Below are positions 11,903 to 20,271 of a stretch of DNA of 23,618 nt, in pieces; position 1 is the first letter of the stretch; each line of letters starts with the position of its first letter. Both the position numbers and the translations under genes were made by a program. The stretch is from DAOTXK01 sp034435395 (lineage in GTDB: Bacteria > Chloroflexota > Anaerolineae > Aggregatilineales > Ch27). The stretch spans positions 1 to 23,618 of the forward strand of contig DAOTXK010000406.1 of NCBI GenBank assembly GCA_034435395.1. Reading direction: 5' to 3'. The notes under the pieces were generated by a model. The model was not told where the DNA came from. It searched no databases and saw nothing but the letters and a program-made list of their open reading frames with translations.

Positions 11903-12919
11903 CTAGTAGGTCAGCTTCGTTTCGCCGGTGATCCGTTTGCGGAACACCCAGTACGTCCAGCCCTGGTAGAGCAGCACGACCGGCAGGAAGATCAGGGTCA
12001 CCGCTGTCATCACGCTCAGCGTGTACTCGCTGGATGAGGCGTTATAGATGGTCAGGCTCCAGTCCGGGTTGAGGCTGGAGATCATCACGCGGGGGAACAG
12101 GCCGTTGAAGGCGGTGATGGTGGTCAGGGCGATGTGCAGGCCGGTCAGGAGGAAGGCCCAGCCGTAGCGCCCCTGGTTGACCAGCCAGCCCACCGCCAGC
12201 AGCGCCAGACCGGCCCCCACCGCCGTGATGGGCGGCACCACGCCCTGCGTCGTCAGGATGTCGGTGTCGAAGTAGGTGTAGATCACCAGCGCCGCCACCA
12301 GGGCCGTGGCCACCGTCCCGACCCGCCTGATGATGGCCTGCGCCCGCTCGCGGACCTCCCCGTCCGTGCGCAGGGTCAGGAAGATCGCGCCGTGCAGCAG
12401 GAAGACGCTCACCGCCACCAGCCCGCCCAGCAGGCCGTAAGGGTTGAGCAGGGTCATCAGGTCGCCGGTGTAGGTCATGGTGGCGTCGATGGGCACGCCG
12501 CGCACGATGTTGGCCAGGGCCACGCCCCACAGCAGGGCGGGCACGGCGCTCCCCACGAAGATGGCGCGGTCCCACCAGCGCCGCCAGGCCAGGCCGGGCT
12601 GTTTGCTGCGGAACTCGAAGGCCACTCCGCGCAGGATCAGGGTCAGCAGCATCAGCGCCAGCGCCAGGTAAAAGCCGCTGAACAGCGTGGCGTACCAGTC
12701 CGGGAAGGCGGCGAACATCGCCCCGCCAGCGGTGATCATCCATACCTCGTTGCCGTCCCACACCGGGCCGATGGTGTTGATGATCTGGCGGCGCTGCCGG
12801 TCCGTCCGGCCCAGGAAAGGCAGCAGCATCCCCACGCCGTAGTCGAAGCCTTCCAGGAAGAAGAAGCCGATGAACAGCACCGTAATCAGCAGGAACCACA
12901 GGGCATTCAGCTCGATCAT
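11903..12919 (-). CDS. cydB: Cytochrome bd ubiquinol oxidase subunit II
   Basis: The protein has 338 residues with about eight or nine membrane helices, the normal length for CydB. The N-terminus LLITVLFIGFFFLEGFDYGV and PVWDGNEVWMITAGGAMFAA are the family signatures. With CydA it forms the quinol oxidase that reduces O2 to water without proton pumping, usually at low oxygen or under oxidative stress. The start ATG 12919 has GAGGAGGGG upstream and lies 12 bases after the cydA stop, so the two are co-translated from one mRNA. No cydX-like ORF is obvious downstream and no cydCD assembly transporter is in the window. Confidence 0.95.
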   Translation of the reverse strand: MIELNALWFLLITVLFIGFFFLEGFDYGVGMLLPFLGRTDRQRRQIINTIGPVWDGNEVWMITAGGAMFAAFPDWYATLFSGFYLALALMLLTLILRGVAFEFRSKQPGLAWRRWWDRAIFVGSAVPALLWGVALANIVRGVPIDATMTYTGDLMTLLNPYGLLGGLVAVSVFLLHGAIFLTLRTDGEVRERAQAIIRRVGTVATALVAALVIYTYFDTDILTTQGVVPPITAVGAGLALLAVGWLVNQGRYGWAFLLTGLHIALTTITAFNGLFPRVMISSLNPDWSLTIYNASSSEYTLSVMTAVTLIFLPVVLLYQGWTYWVFRKRITGETKLTY

Positions 12920-12931
12920 CTCGTCCCCTCC

Positions 12932-14332
12932 TCAAAAGGCCATCTCGGCGTCGCCGAGCGATTCATCCTCGGCTTCGAGGAACACCCGGTCCGGCTTTTT
13001 GGCGAAGTGATTGAGCAGGAAGAGGTCAACCGCCATCAGCAGGCCGTAGATCAGGGCGAAAACCACCAGCGAGAACAGCAGCGCCTCCGCCGTGACGTTG
13101 GGCGAGACGGCTTCCTCGATCCGCTGCAAGGAGAACACAATCCAGGGGGTGCGGCCCATCTCGGTCAGCAGCCAGCCGGGGGTGTTGGCCAGGTAGGGCA
13201 GGACGATGGCGAAGGGCAGCCACCTCAGGAAGCGGCTGGCGCCCTCGAACTTCTGGCGGTTGACCAGGTACAGGGCATAGGCCGCCAGGACGAGCATCAG
13301 CAGCCCGGAGCCGACCATCGCCCGGAAGCTCCAGTAGGTGATGGCCGCTGGTGGGACGTAGTCGCCCGGCCCGAAGGTTTCTTCGTATTCCCGCTGCAAC
13401 TCGCGGAAACCTTTCACTTCACCGTCGAGGCGGTTGTAGGACAGGATGCTCAGCAGGTACGGGACGCGAATGGAGAAGACCTCCTGGCTGCCGTCCAGGC
13501 TGCCGATGGTCAGCAGCGACAGCCCGTCGGGGTCCTCGCTGTCGAACAGGCCCTCGGCGGCGGCCACCTTCATCGGTTGGATGCGGACCATGTGCTGCAT
13601 CTGGGCATGGCCGATGAAGATGACCAGCAGCACGCCGATCAGGCCGTAGACCGTCGCCCAGCGGAAGGAGCGGCGGAACAGCTCCCGGTGGCCTTCAGTT
13701 TTGCGCCGCAGGTGCCAGGCGCTGATGCCCAGCACAAAAAAAGCCGCTGTGGTCATGCCAGCAGCCAGCACATGGGGGAACTGCACCCAGACGTTGGGGT
13801 TGGTCAGCAGGGCGAAAAAGTCGGTCATCTGGGCGCGGGTCCCATCGGCGGTGGTCACCAGCTCATATCCAACCGGCTGCTGCATGAAGGAATTGGCGAT
13901 CAGAATCCACAGCGCCGAGATATTGGAGCCGAGGGCCACCGCCCACATGGCCGCGGCGTGGACGCCCTTGGGCAGCTTGTCCCAGCCGAAAATCCACAGG
14001 CCCAGGAAGGTTGATTCCAGGAAGAAGGCCAGCAGCGACTCGATGGCCAGCGGCGCGCAGAAGATATCGCCCATAAAGCGTGAGTACTCCGACCAGTTCA
14101 TGCCGAACTGAAACTCCAGCACGATGCCGGTCACCACACCCATGGCGAAGTTGATCACAAACAGCTTGCCCCAGAACTTGGTCATGTTCAGGTACTGCTC
14201 GTCCCCGGTGCGCACGTAGACCGTCTCCATGAGGGCCACCAGGATGGACAGGCCCAGCGTCAGCGGCACAAAAAAGAAGTGGTAAACGGTGGTGATGGCG
14301 AACTGCAACCGGGCCAGGATCAAGGGGTCCAT
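12932..14332 (-). CDS. cydA: Cytochrome bd ubiquinol oxidase subunit I
   Basis: The protein has 466 residues. By comparison with E. coli CydA the haem and proton-path residues are present: H18, E98 and E106 (CAPLAIE and FLEST), H187 (QFPHVLAAG), M339 (SFRAMVG) and E391 in TEMGRTPW, where the usual GRQPW is GRTPW. The segment between the quinol-binding helices (about 290-330) is short, so this is the short-Q-loop type typical outside Proteobacteria. It holds haems b558, b595 and d and oxidises quinol. ATG 14332 is chosen because GGAGGAGG precedes it by about 10 bases and family members begin a few residues before LARLQFA; the longer open frame to 14674 is not used. First gene of cydAB. Confidence 0.95.
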   Translation of the reverse strand: MDPLILARLQFAITTVYHFFFVPLTLGLSILVALMETVYVRTGDEQYLNMTKFWGKLFVINFAMGVVTGIVLEFQFGMNWSEYSRFMGDIFCAPLAIESLLAFFLESTFLGLWIFGWDKLPKGVHAAAMWAVALGSNISALWILIANSFMQQPVGYELVTTADGTRAQMTDFFALLTNPNVWVQFPHVLAAGMTTAAFFVLGISAWHLRRKTEGHRELFRRSFRWATVYGLIGVLLVIFIGHAQMQHMVRIQPMKVAAAEGLFDSEDPDGLSLLTIGSLDGSQEVFSIRVPYLLSILSYNRLDGEVKGFRELQREYEETFGPGDYVPPAAITYWSFRAMVGSGLLMLVLAAYALYLVNRQKFEGASRFLRWLPFAIVLPYLANTPGWLLTEMGRTPWIVFSLQRIEEAVSPNVTAEALLFSLVVFALIYGLLMAVDLFLLNHFAKKPDRVFLEAEDESLGDAEMAF

Positions 14333-14507
14333 AGGGGATTCGCCTCCTCCAAAATTCATCAACAACAACACTGGTGGCGCGGCGAGGCGGGTGGCGGCCA
14401 TGACGGATGAGGCGGAGATGGACGGTGGGGCGGGGATGAGCGCGCCCGCGCTGGCGTGCCAAAGGCCCGTTAGGATCACCCTGATTGTACGTCGGTCACT
14501 AATCCGC

Positions 14508-14520
14508 CCGACAATGTCGG
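14508..14520. promoter_or_regulatory. 13-bp perfect palindrome upstream of cydA
   Basis: CCGACA (14508-14513), centre A, and TGTCGG (14515-14520) form an odd perfect palindrome. It overlaps a weak minus-strand promoter candidate (TTGTCG at 14514-14509, TACAAT at 14489-14484, spacer 19). It could be a redox-regulator operator for cydAB, but the protein is unknown. Confidence 0.4.
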
Positions 14521-14747
14521 ATTTCTGCCCTGCCGGTGACGAATGTAACAAACTTTGGGGCGGGCCGGAGGACAGGACTTGCTGGCGGAGCCGGGCGGAG
14601 GGGAAAGGCGAGTGGCGACGTGGCCAGACACCATTCCAGTGCAGGGGGGCCGAGGTATTCGAACATCTGGCCAACCGCCAAAGACGCCAGGCGCGCCGAG
14701 GAATTTTGGCGGTCCAACTTTATGACAAAGCTGTTGGAATCGGGTGG

Positions 14748-14776
14748 TTGACGAAAACCCGCTGCCGGGCTATCAT
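14748..14776 (+). promoter_or_regulatory. Predicted upstream promoter of nuoABCD
   Basis: TTGACG (14748-14753) and TATCAT (14771-14776) are separated by 17 bases. The transcript would start near 14783 and run about 275 bases to nuoA. Confidence 0.6.
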
Positions 14777-14787
14777 ACCATGAATAA

Positions 14788-14805
14788 AACAGATGAGTAT
14801 CTGTT
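14788..14805. promoter_or_regulatory. 18-bp perfect inverted repeat just after the nuo start site
   Basis: AACAGAT (14788-14794), GAGT spacer, ATCTGTT (14799-14805). It sits about 5-23 bases after the predicted transcription start, a place where a bound repressor blocks RNA polymerase. It is in an AT-rich patch within high-GC DNA. Confidence 0.5.
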
Positions 14806-14881
14806 AAATAGGCGTGGCGGGCGAGGAACGGGGCCAGGGGGGCACGGACCGCCGCCGCACCTACGCTTTTTGATGGGGATG

Positions 14882-14890
14882 TGCTACACT
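14882..14890 (+). promoter_or_regulatory. Second, extended -10 promoter candidate for nuoABCD
   Basis: TGC (14882-14884) with TACACT (14885-14890) resembles the extended -10 elements seen upstream of the two RNA loci. No good -35 is present. Apart from the palindromes and promoters, 14333-15057 holds nothing I can call a gene. Confidence 0.4.
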
Positions 14891-15057
14891 GGCCCCCGCG
14901 CCGGGGGAGCGCCCCGTCTGCCCGCCGTCGGAGGGGCGGGGCGGCCCCACGCTGGTTGACGCGGCCCTGGCCGTGTGTTAATCTCGCCAGCGGTGGCGCG
15001 CCCCGGCTGGTGAACGCTGACGGCTATGGCTGATCGCTTGTTGCGAGGGAGCGAACC

Positions 15058-15404
15058 GTGTTGGAGGATTTCCTGTCCATCGGTGTATTGATTGCGATCA
15101 CGACCGCGCTGGTGATCGTGGTCCTGTTTATGTCGCGCATCTTCGGCCCTCACCGCCCGAACCGGCGCAAGCTGATGCCCTACGAGAGCGGGATGGACCC
15201 TATTGGCCCGGCGGTGCGCCGCATCCCGGTCAAGTTTTACCTGGTGGCCGTCTCCTTCATCATCTTTGACATCGAGGTCGTCTTTTTCCTGCCCTGGGCG
15301 GTGATCTTCCGCCAGATGGGGCTGTTTGCCCTGCTGAGCATGGGCTTTTTCACTTTTGTCTTACTGGTGGGATACGCTTACGAGTGGAAACGGGGAGGGC
15401 TGGA

Positions 15405-15414
<10 letters not shown>
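15058..15414 (+). CDS. nuoA: NADH-quinone oxidoreductase subunit A
   Basis: The protein has 118 residues with three membrane helices, standard for NuoA. The conserved loop KLMPYESGMDPIGPAVRRIP and the following KFYLVAVSFIIFDIEVVFFLPW are diagnostic. NuoA is a membrane-arm subunit at the junction with the peripheral arm of complex I, helping to shape the quinone-binding site. GTG 15058 is used as the start, with GAGGGAG about 8 bases upstream. nuoB begins inside its last codons (10-base overlap), so they are translationally coupled. Confidence 0.95.
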
Positions 15415-15935
<521 letters not shown>

Positions 15936-15988
15936 CGGGCCGTGGGCGGCAGGCCCCGATGCGATGATCAACCTGATGAGGATGAACC

Positions 15989-16510
15989 ATGCAACCTCAA
16001 GACGCTGTTGAAGCCATCCGGCAGGCTTTCCCCGACGCGGTGCAGAAGGTGGTCGAGTTTCGCGGCGAGACCACGGTTTACGTGGAGCCGTCGCAGCTCG
16101 CGGCGGTGGCCGAATTCTGCCGCGACGACGATGACCTGCGCTTCGACCTGCTGGTGAACCTGGCCGGGGTGGATGACCTGCCGGAGTCGCCGCGTTTCGC
16201 GGTGGTCTATCACCTCTACTCGATGCTCCACAACCGCACCCTGCGCCTCAAAGTCCGCATCCCGGATGATGACGATCCGCGCGTGCCGTCGGTGACGCCG
16301 GTCTGGCCGACCGCCAACTGGCAGGAGCGCGAGGCTTTCGACATGTTCGGCATCCGGTTTGAGGGGCACCCGGACCTGCGCCGCATCCTGACGCCGCCTG
16401 ACTGGGACGGGCATCCCCAGCGCAAGGACTACCCGCTGGGCTATGAGACGGTCCAGTTCTCCTTTAATTTTGATGAGATTCAGCAGCACAAGCCGTTTGC
16501 CAAAGAGTAG
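15989..16510 (+). CDS. nuoC: NADH-quinone oxidoreductase subunit C
   Basis: The protein has 173 residues, a stand-alone NuoC not fused to NuoD. The signature ERExFDMFGIxFxGHPDLRRIL (here with EREAFDMFG and GHPDLRRILTP) and the ending WDGHPQRKDYPLGYE are typical of the 30-kDa subunit family. It is a peripheral-arm structural subunit that packs against NuoD and NuoB. It follows nuoB by 53 bases, with GAGGA upstream of the ATG. Confidence 0.95.
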   Translation: MQPQDAVEAIRQAFPDAVQKVVEFRGETTVYVEPSQLAAVAEFCRDDDDLRFDLLVNLAGVDDLPESPRFAVVYHLYSMLHNRTLRLKVRIPDDDDPRVPSVTPVWPTANWQEREAFDMFGIRFEGHPDLRRILTPPDWDGHPQRKDYPLGYETVQFSFNFDEIQQHKPFAKE

Positions 16511-16596
16511 CCTTCGATTGAAGCTGCTGCGTCGGGGGGCGGGGTTTGCCTCCCCCCGACCGGGAAATCCTCACTGATGGGCAGGAGCCGCGACTG

Positions 16597-17847
16597 ATGA
16601 CCATTGCCCCCGAACTCAAACCGTGGGAAGGCACGCTGGAAGAACTGAAGCATTTGGTCTCGCCCCGGGCGCTGACCGGCGAGACCACCCTGATGAACAT
16701 GGGGCCGCAGCACCCCAGCACGCACGGCGTGTTGCGGCTGCTGCTGGAGCTGGAAGGCGAGACCGTGGTCAACGTGGTGCCGGATGTTGGCTACCTGCAC
16801 ACCGGCATCGAAAAAAACATGGAGTTTAAGCGCTTCGAGCAGTCCATCGTCATGACCGACCGCATGGACTACCTGGCCCCGCTGAGCAACAACCTGGTCT
16901 ACTGCCTGGCGATTGAGAAGCTGGTCGGGCTGGATGTGCCGGAGCGCGCCCAGATCATCCGGGTGCTGCTGGCCGAGCTGACCCGGCTCAACAGCCACCT
17001 GGTGTGGCTGGGTACCCACGCCATCGACATCGGCGCGATGAGCGTGCTGCTGTACTGCTTCCGCGAGCGGGAGCGCATCCTGGATATGTTTGAGATGGTC
17101 TCCGGGCAGCGTATGATGAGCACCTACTTCCGCCCCGGCGGGGTGTGGCGCGACCTGCCGGAGGAGTTCCTCCCGGCGGTGGAGGACTTCCTCGATTACC
17201 TGCCGGGCCGCATCGAGGAGTACGAGGCGCTGCTGACCAACAACCCGCTGTGGATCGACCGCACGCAGGGCATCGGCATCGTCAGGCCGGAGGACGCCAT
17301 CGCCTGGGGCCTGACCGGGCCGGTGTTGCGGGCCAGCGGCGTCAACTTCGACGTGCGTAAGGCCCTGCCCTACAGCGGCTACGAGACCTACGACTTCGAC
17401 GTGCCGCTGGGGCTGCACGGCGATACGTATGACCGCTACCTGGTCCGCATTCAGGAGATGCGGCAGAGCCTGCGCATCATCCGCCAGGCGGTGGCGCGCG
17501 TCAAGCAGGCCAAGGGGCCGTTCCGCAGCCAGAACCGCAAGTTTGTGCCGCCGCCGCGCGCCGAGTTGGGCCAGAGCATGGAAGCCGTTATCCACCACTT
17601 TAAGCTGTGGACGGAGGGCTTCAACGCGCCCAAGGGCGAGGTGGAAGTGATGATCGAAAGCCCGCGCGGCGTGATCTCGTGTTACCTGAGCGGCGACGGG
17701 GGCAACAAACCGCACCGCGTGCACTTCCGCACCCCGTCCTTCATCCACATCCAGGCCATCCCGCTGCTGGCCAGGGGCCACCTGCTGGCCGACCTGGTGG
17801 CCATCATCGGCACGATCGACCCGGTGCTGGGCGACTGCGACCGGTAG
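16597..17847 (+). CDS. nuoD: NADH-quinone oxidoreductase subunit D
   Basis: The protein has 416 residues, normal for the 49-kDa subunit. MNMGPQHPSTHGVLRLLL (33-50) is the family signature at the quinone site. VGYLHTGIEKNME, ELTRLNSHLVWLGTHA and the C-terminal YLSGDGGNKPHRVHFRTPSF segment follow. It lines the quinone cavity with NuoB. ATG 16597 is used because GGAG lies 10 bases upstream and the frame to 16546 codes an unconserved stretch. The expected nuoE, F and G genes do not follow: a heptanucleotide array begins 11 bases after the stop, then a terminator. nuoE appears 5.3 kb later at 23138. Confidence 0.95.
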   Translation: MTIAPELKPWEGTLEELKHLVSPRALTGETTLMNMGPQHPSTHGVLRLLLELEGETVVNVVPDVGYLHTGIEKNMEFKRFEQSIVMTDRMDYLAPLSNNLVYCLAIEKLVGLDVPERAQIIRVLLAELTRLNSHLVWLGTHAIDIGAMSVLLYCFRERERILDMFEMVSGQRMMSTYFRPGGVWRDLPEEFLPAVEDFLDYLPGRIEEYEALLTNNPLWIDRTQGIGIVRPEDAIAWGLTGPVLRASGVNFDVRKALPYSGYETYDFDVPLGLHGDTYDRYLVRIQEMRQSLRIIRQAVARVKQAKGPFRSQNRKFVPPPRAELGQSMEAVIHHFKLWTEGFNAPKGEVEVMIESPRGVISCYLSGDGGNKPHRVHFRTPSFIHIQAIPLLARGHLLADLVAIIGTIDPVLGDCDR

Positions 17848-17858
17848 GGGCGGACAGG

Positions 17859-18026
17859 GGCCGGAGACCAGAGGCCGGAGGCCGGAGACCAGAGGACAGA
17901 GGCCGGAGGCAAGAGGCCAGAGGCCGGAGGCAAGAGGCCGGAGACCAGAGGCAAGAGGCCGGAGGCAAGAGGCCAGAGGCCGAAGACCAGAGACCAGAGG
18001 CCGGAGACCAGAGGCCAGAGGCCGGG
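17859..18026. repeat. Heptanucleotide tandem array, 24 units in unbroken register
   Basis: Every 7 bases from 17859 to 18026 fits GGCCGGA, GACCAGA, GGCAAGA, GGCCAGA, or a single-change variant of one of these (GGACAGA, GGCCGAA, GGCCGGG). That makes 168 bp in 24 units with no indels. The plus strand is purine-rich (G and A, with C only at two positions of a unit). Translation in other frames gives artefact proteins of SGLRPLA repeats, which should be ignored. It resembles the short heptanucleotide repeats known from cyanobacterial genomes. It separates nuoD from the terminator at 18082. Confidence 0.95.
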
Positions 18027-18081
18027 AGAACGTCCGGGCGGTTCGTTCGAGCACGTCCTGGCATTTGATGAGACAACCCAG

Positions 18082-18124
18082 ACGGCGGACCCGGCTGAGC
18101 GCACCCACGGCGTCCGCCGTTTTT
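18082..18124 (+). terminator. Intrinsic terminator after nuoABCD and the repeat array
   Basis: ACGGCGGAC (18082-18090) pairs with GTCCGCCGT (18112-18120) over a 21-base loop and is followed by a T run (18120-18124) and G. It lies 235 bases after the nuoD stop, so the repeat array is transcribed at the 3' end of the nuo mRNA. Confidence 0.7.
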
Positions 18125-18214
18125 GTTCGGGCATCAGCAGATGCCTCTGTTTTATTCGGGTTCGTGCTACAACAGCTGAGAGCCAGGTGAGGGAGTGTGT
18201 TTGAGGTCGCCAGA

Positions 18215-18761
18215 ATGGTCGTCGTCGAAAAGCTGCTGACCGCTGAAGAATTCTGGGATCGTTATGCGGATGAACGCTATGAGTTGATCGGGGGGGGAGG
18301 CTGTTGAACTCATGGCACCCGGTTCGCGACATAGTGACATCGCTGCTTTTATCATTGAATTCCTGGCTCCCTATGTTCGGGAGCATGATCTGGGCCGGGT
18401 GAAGATCGAGGCGCACTACCAGCTTGGCGAGCAGACCATGCGCGTGCCCGACGTGTCGTTTCTCTCCCATGAGCGCCAGGCCCAAATCCCTGACGTGAAC
18501 AAGTTTATCCCCTTCGCGCCGGAGCTGGCCATCAAGATCGTTTCCCCCAGCGAGACGCATACCGCCGTGCGGGACAGGATCAACGACTATCGCGCCGCAG
18601 GAACGGCGATGATGTGGCTGGTCTACCCGGACACGAAATCGGTTGATGTGTATGATCTGCAAGGGGGCCGGATCGTCCGCTTCGGCCCGGAGGATACACT
18701 GCGGCTGGAGGCGGTGCTGCCCGGCTTTGAGCTGCCGCTGCGGCAGATTTTTGGGGAGTAG
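18215..18761 (+). pseudogene. Uma2 (DUF820) family endonuclease-like gene, frameshifted
   Basis: ATG 18215, after GAGG, reads MVVVEKLLTAEEFWDRYAD and ERYELIGG, then runs into a stop because the G run at 18290-18297 has eight bases. With seven it continues GEAVELMAPGSRHSDIAAFI in the frame that stays open to 18761. Joined, it is a full Uma2 protein of about 181 residues: RVPDVSFLS supplies the catalytic aspartate, and ELAIKIVSPSET and MMWLVYP follow. The family has a PD-(D/E)XK nuclease fold of unknown duty and is very abundant in Chloroflexota and Cyanobacteria. The usual catalytic glutamate before the VSPS motif is lysine (codon 18534-18536), and the usual following lysine is arginine in RDRINDY. 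Both changes suggest an inactive copy. A sequencing error in the G run cannot be excluded. Confidence 0.75.
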
Positions 18762-18824
18762 GGGAAGGCGGGGCGTCGGGCCGGGCAGCGAGCGGCCGGC
18801 GGCAACGGCGGGCGACAAACGAAG

Positions 18825-18863
18825 CGGTGGAGCCGAGCACACACCCGGCCTCCGCCGTTTTTT
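18825..18863 (+). terminator. Intrinsic terminator after the Uma2 gene
   Basis: CGGTGGAGCCG (18825-18835) pairs with CGGCCTCCGCCG (18846-18857) with one G-T and one bulged C, followed by six T. Confidence 0.8.
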
Positions 18864-18917
18864 ATGGGGGGGATTGCCGCCCCCAGCCGGCGTGTACGGG
18901 CTCCTGGGCCGTCGGCG

Positions 18918-19907
18918 TCAGCGGCAGGACTCGCTGGCCCGGTAGGCGGCCACAGCTTGTAGCGCTTCCGGTGTGTCCAGTTGTTCCAGCGCCCAGGCCG
19001 CCGTGGATCGCACGCTGTCGTCCCCGTCGTCGAGGGCTTCGATCAGGGCCGGGACGGCGGGCGTGGCCGAGGGGCCGATATGGCCGAAGGCCCTGGCGAT
19101 GGAGCGGCGCACGTCGGGGTCTGGCTCCTCGCCCAGCGCCTCGATCAGGGCCGGGACGGCGGGCGCGGCCCGTCCCCGGATGTCGGCCAGGGCGTAGGCG
19201 GCGGCGTAGCGCACGTCTTTGTCGTCATCCCGCAGGGAGTCGGCGATGGCGTACACCGTGAGGGCAGAATGAGTCTGAGCCTGGTTGGCGCTGAAGACCA
19301 GGCCCTGCAATGCCGCCACGCGCACCGACGGTCGCTCGTCCCGCAGCGCGCCGAAAATGGCCGGCAGGGCCAGCTCGCCCAGGTTGGCCAGGGCTGCGGC
19401 TGCCGCCGTCCACACGAACCGGTCCTCGTCGCCGAGCGCGTCGATCAGGGCGGCGACAAAGGGGGCCACCGACGTGCCGATGCCGCGTAAGGCCCAGGCC
19501 GCCGCCCGGCGCACCGTGGCCTGCTGGTCGCTCAGCGCCTGGCTGAGGGCAGGGATAGCGCCAGCCGCCGACTCGCCCAAGCGCCCCAGCGCCCAGGCCG
19601 CCGCATACCGCACCTGTTCGTCATCATCCTGGAGGGCCAGGACCAGCGACGGGACCGCCGCAATGGCCGGGACGCCGATCTTCCCCAGCGTCAGCTTGGC
19701 CTTGCCGCGCACGCGGGCATCGGCATCCTGCAGCGCGTCGATGAGGACCGGCACGGCCGGCTCCCCCGCGCTCAGCAACGCTTCGGCGGCTGACAGACGA
19801 ACGTCCATGTCCTCATTACGAAGGTCATGGGCCAGCGCCAGGAGGACAGGCTTGTTCAGGCGGACCAGGGTTTTGATTGCGGCGCGACGCAGGCGTTGAA
19901 GAGCCAT
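18918..19907 (-). CDS. HEAT-repeat (PBS-lyase-type) scaffold protein
   Basis: The protein has 329 residues, built almost wholly of about 31-37-residue HEAT repeats: VRLSAAEALLSAG, VRGKAKLTLGKIG, VRYAAAWALGRLG, VRRAAAWALRGIG, VWTAAAAALANLG, VRVAALQGLVFS, VRYAAAYALADIR, VRRSIARAFGHIG and VRSTAAWALEQLD, each followed by a PALxxAL helix. That is about nine repeats. It has no signal peptide, membrane helix or catalytic motif. Such solenoids bind partner proteins; the phycocyanobilin-lyase name comes from a subset and does not imply that function. Repeats are also similar at DNA level, so the gene may gain or lose units by recombination. Its neighbours give no hint of the partner. Confidence 0.88.
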   Translation of the reverse strand: MALQRLRRAAIKTLVRLNKPVLLALAHDLRNEDMDVRLSAAEALLSAGEPAVPVLIDALQDADARVRGKAKLTLGKIGVPAIAAVPSLVLALQDDDEQVRYAAAWALGRLGESAAGAIPALSQALSDQQATVRRAAAWALRGIGTSVAPFVAALIDALGDEDRFVWTAAAAALANLGELALPAIFGALRDERPSVRVAALQGLVFSANQAQTHSALTVYAIADSLRDDDKDVRYAAAYALADIRGRAAPAVPALIEALGEEPDPDVRRSIARAFGHIGPSATPAVPALIEALDDGDDSVRSTAAWALEQLDTPEALQAVAAYRASESCR

Positions 19908-19933
19908 CCCGTCCGTCTCCCTAATACGACATC

Positions 19934-20186
19934 AATAGCATTTTAGCCCGAATCCGGTTTTTTCGGCTACTGAGTTTCGTCAGGCGATGACGATGACGGG
20001 CAACGGTCTGTTACGCTGGTCGGGTGCTGGCTGTGACGGCCATGCTCAGAGAGGGCGGTGGCGGCGGGGGGGTGGTCGGCGTTCCCGGTCATAACGGCTG
20101 GTTCCGGGTCCCGGCAGGTGGTGGACAAAGGGCCAGCGGCTGTTTTCCTGACGCATCCTGGCGCAAATGTAATAACATTTTAGCCC
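19934..20186. repeat. Duplicated 16-base element in the HEAT/hydrolase intergenic region
   Basis: AATAGCATTTTAGCCC (19934-19949) and AATAACATTTTAGCCC (20171-20186) match at 15 of 16 bases. On the minus strand each contains TAAAAT, a possible -10. The second has TGGACA 18 bases upstream. They may be two tandem promoters for the HEAT gene or one regulator's binding sites. I see nothing else in 19908-20271 except a possible weak plus-strand promoter (TTCGAC, then CATAAT near 20214). Confidence 0.4.
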
Positions 20187-20271
20187 AGATTTCGACTCTT
20201 TGTCCAGAATAACACATAATGGGTGGGGCGAGGGGTTCCATCACCGGAAGGTGAGAAGGGATGGAGGGGTT

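Noticed and set aside
12134..14014. 626-codon plus-strand open frame across cydAB
   Set aside because: It is antisense to the cytochrome bd genes, rich in Q, H, G and R, and contains no recognisable domain.
14744..14959. 71-codon frame in the cyd-nuo spacer
   Set aside because: It covers a promoter and a palindrome, has glycine/proline-rich content and lacks a ribosome site.
17859..18026. CRISPR array
   Set aside because: Units are 7 bases without spacers, and no cas genes are present.
16480..18842. Two long minus-strand frames with repeated SGLRPLA segments
   Set aside because: The repeats are only the translation of the heptanucleotide array; the remainder is antisense to nuoD and Uma2.
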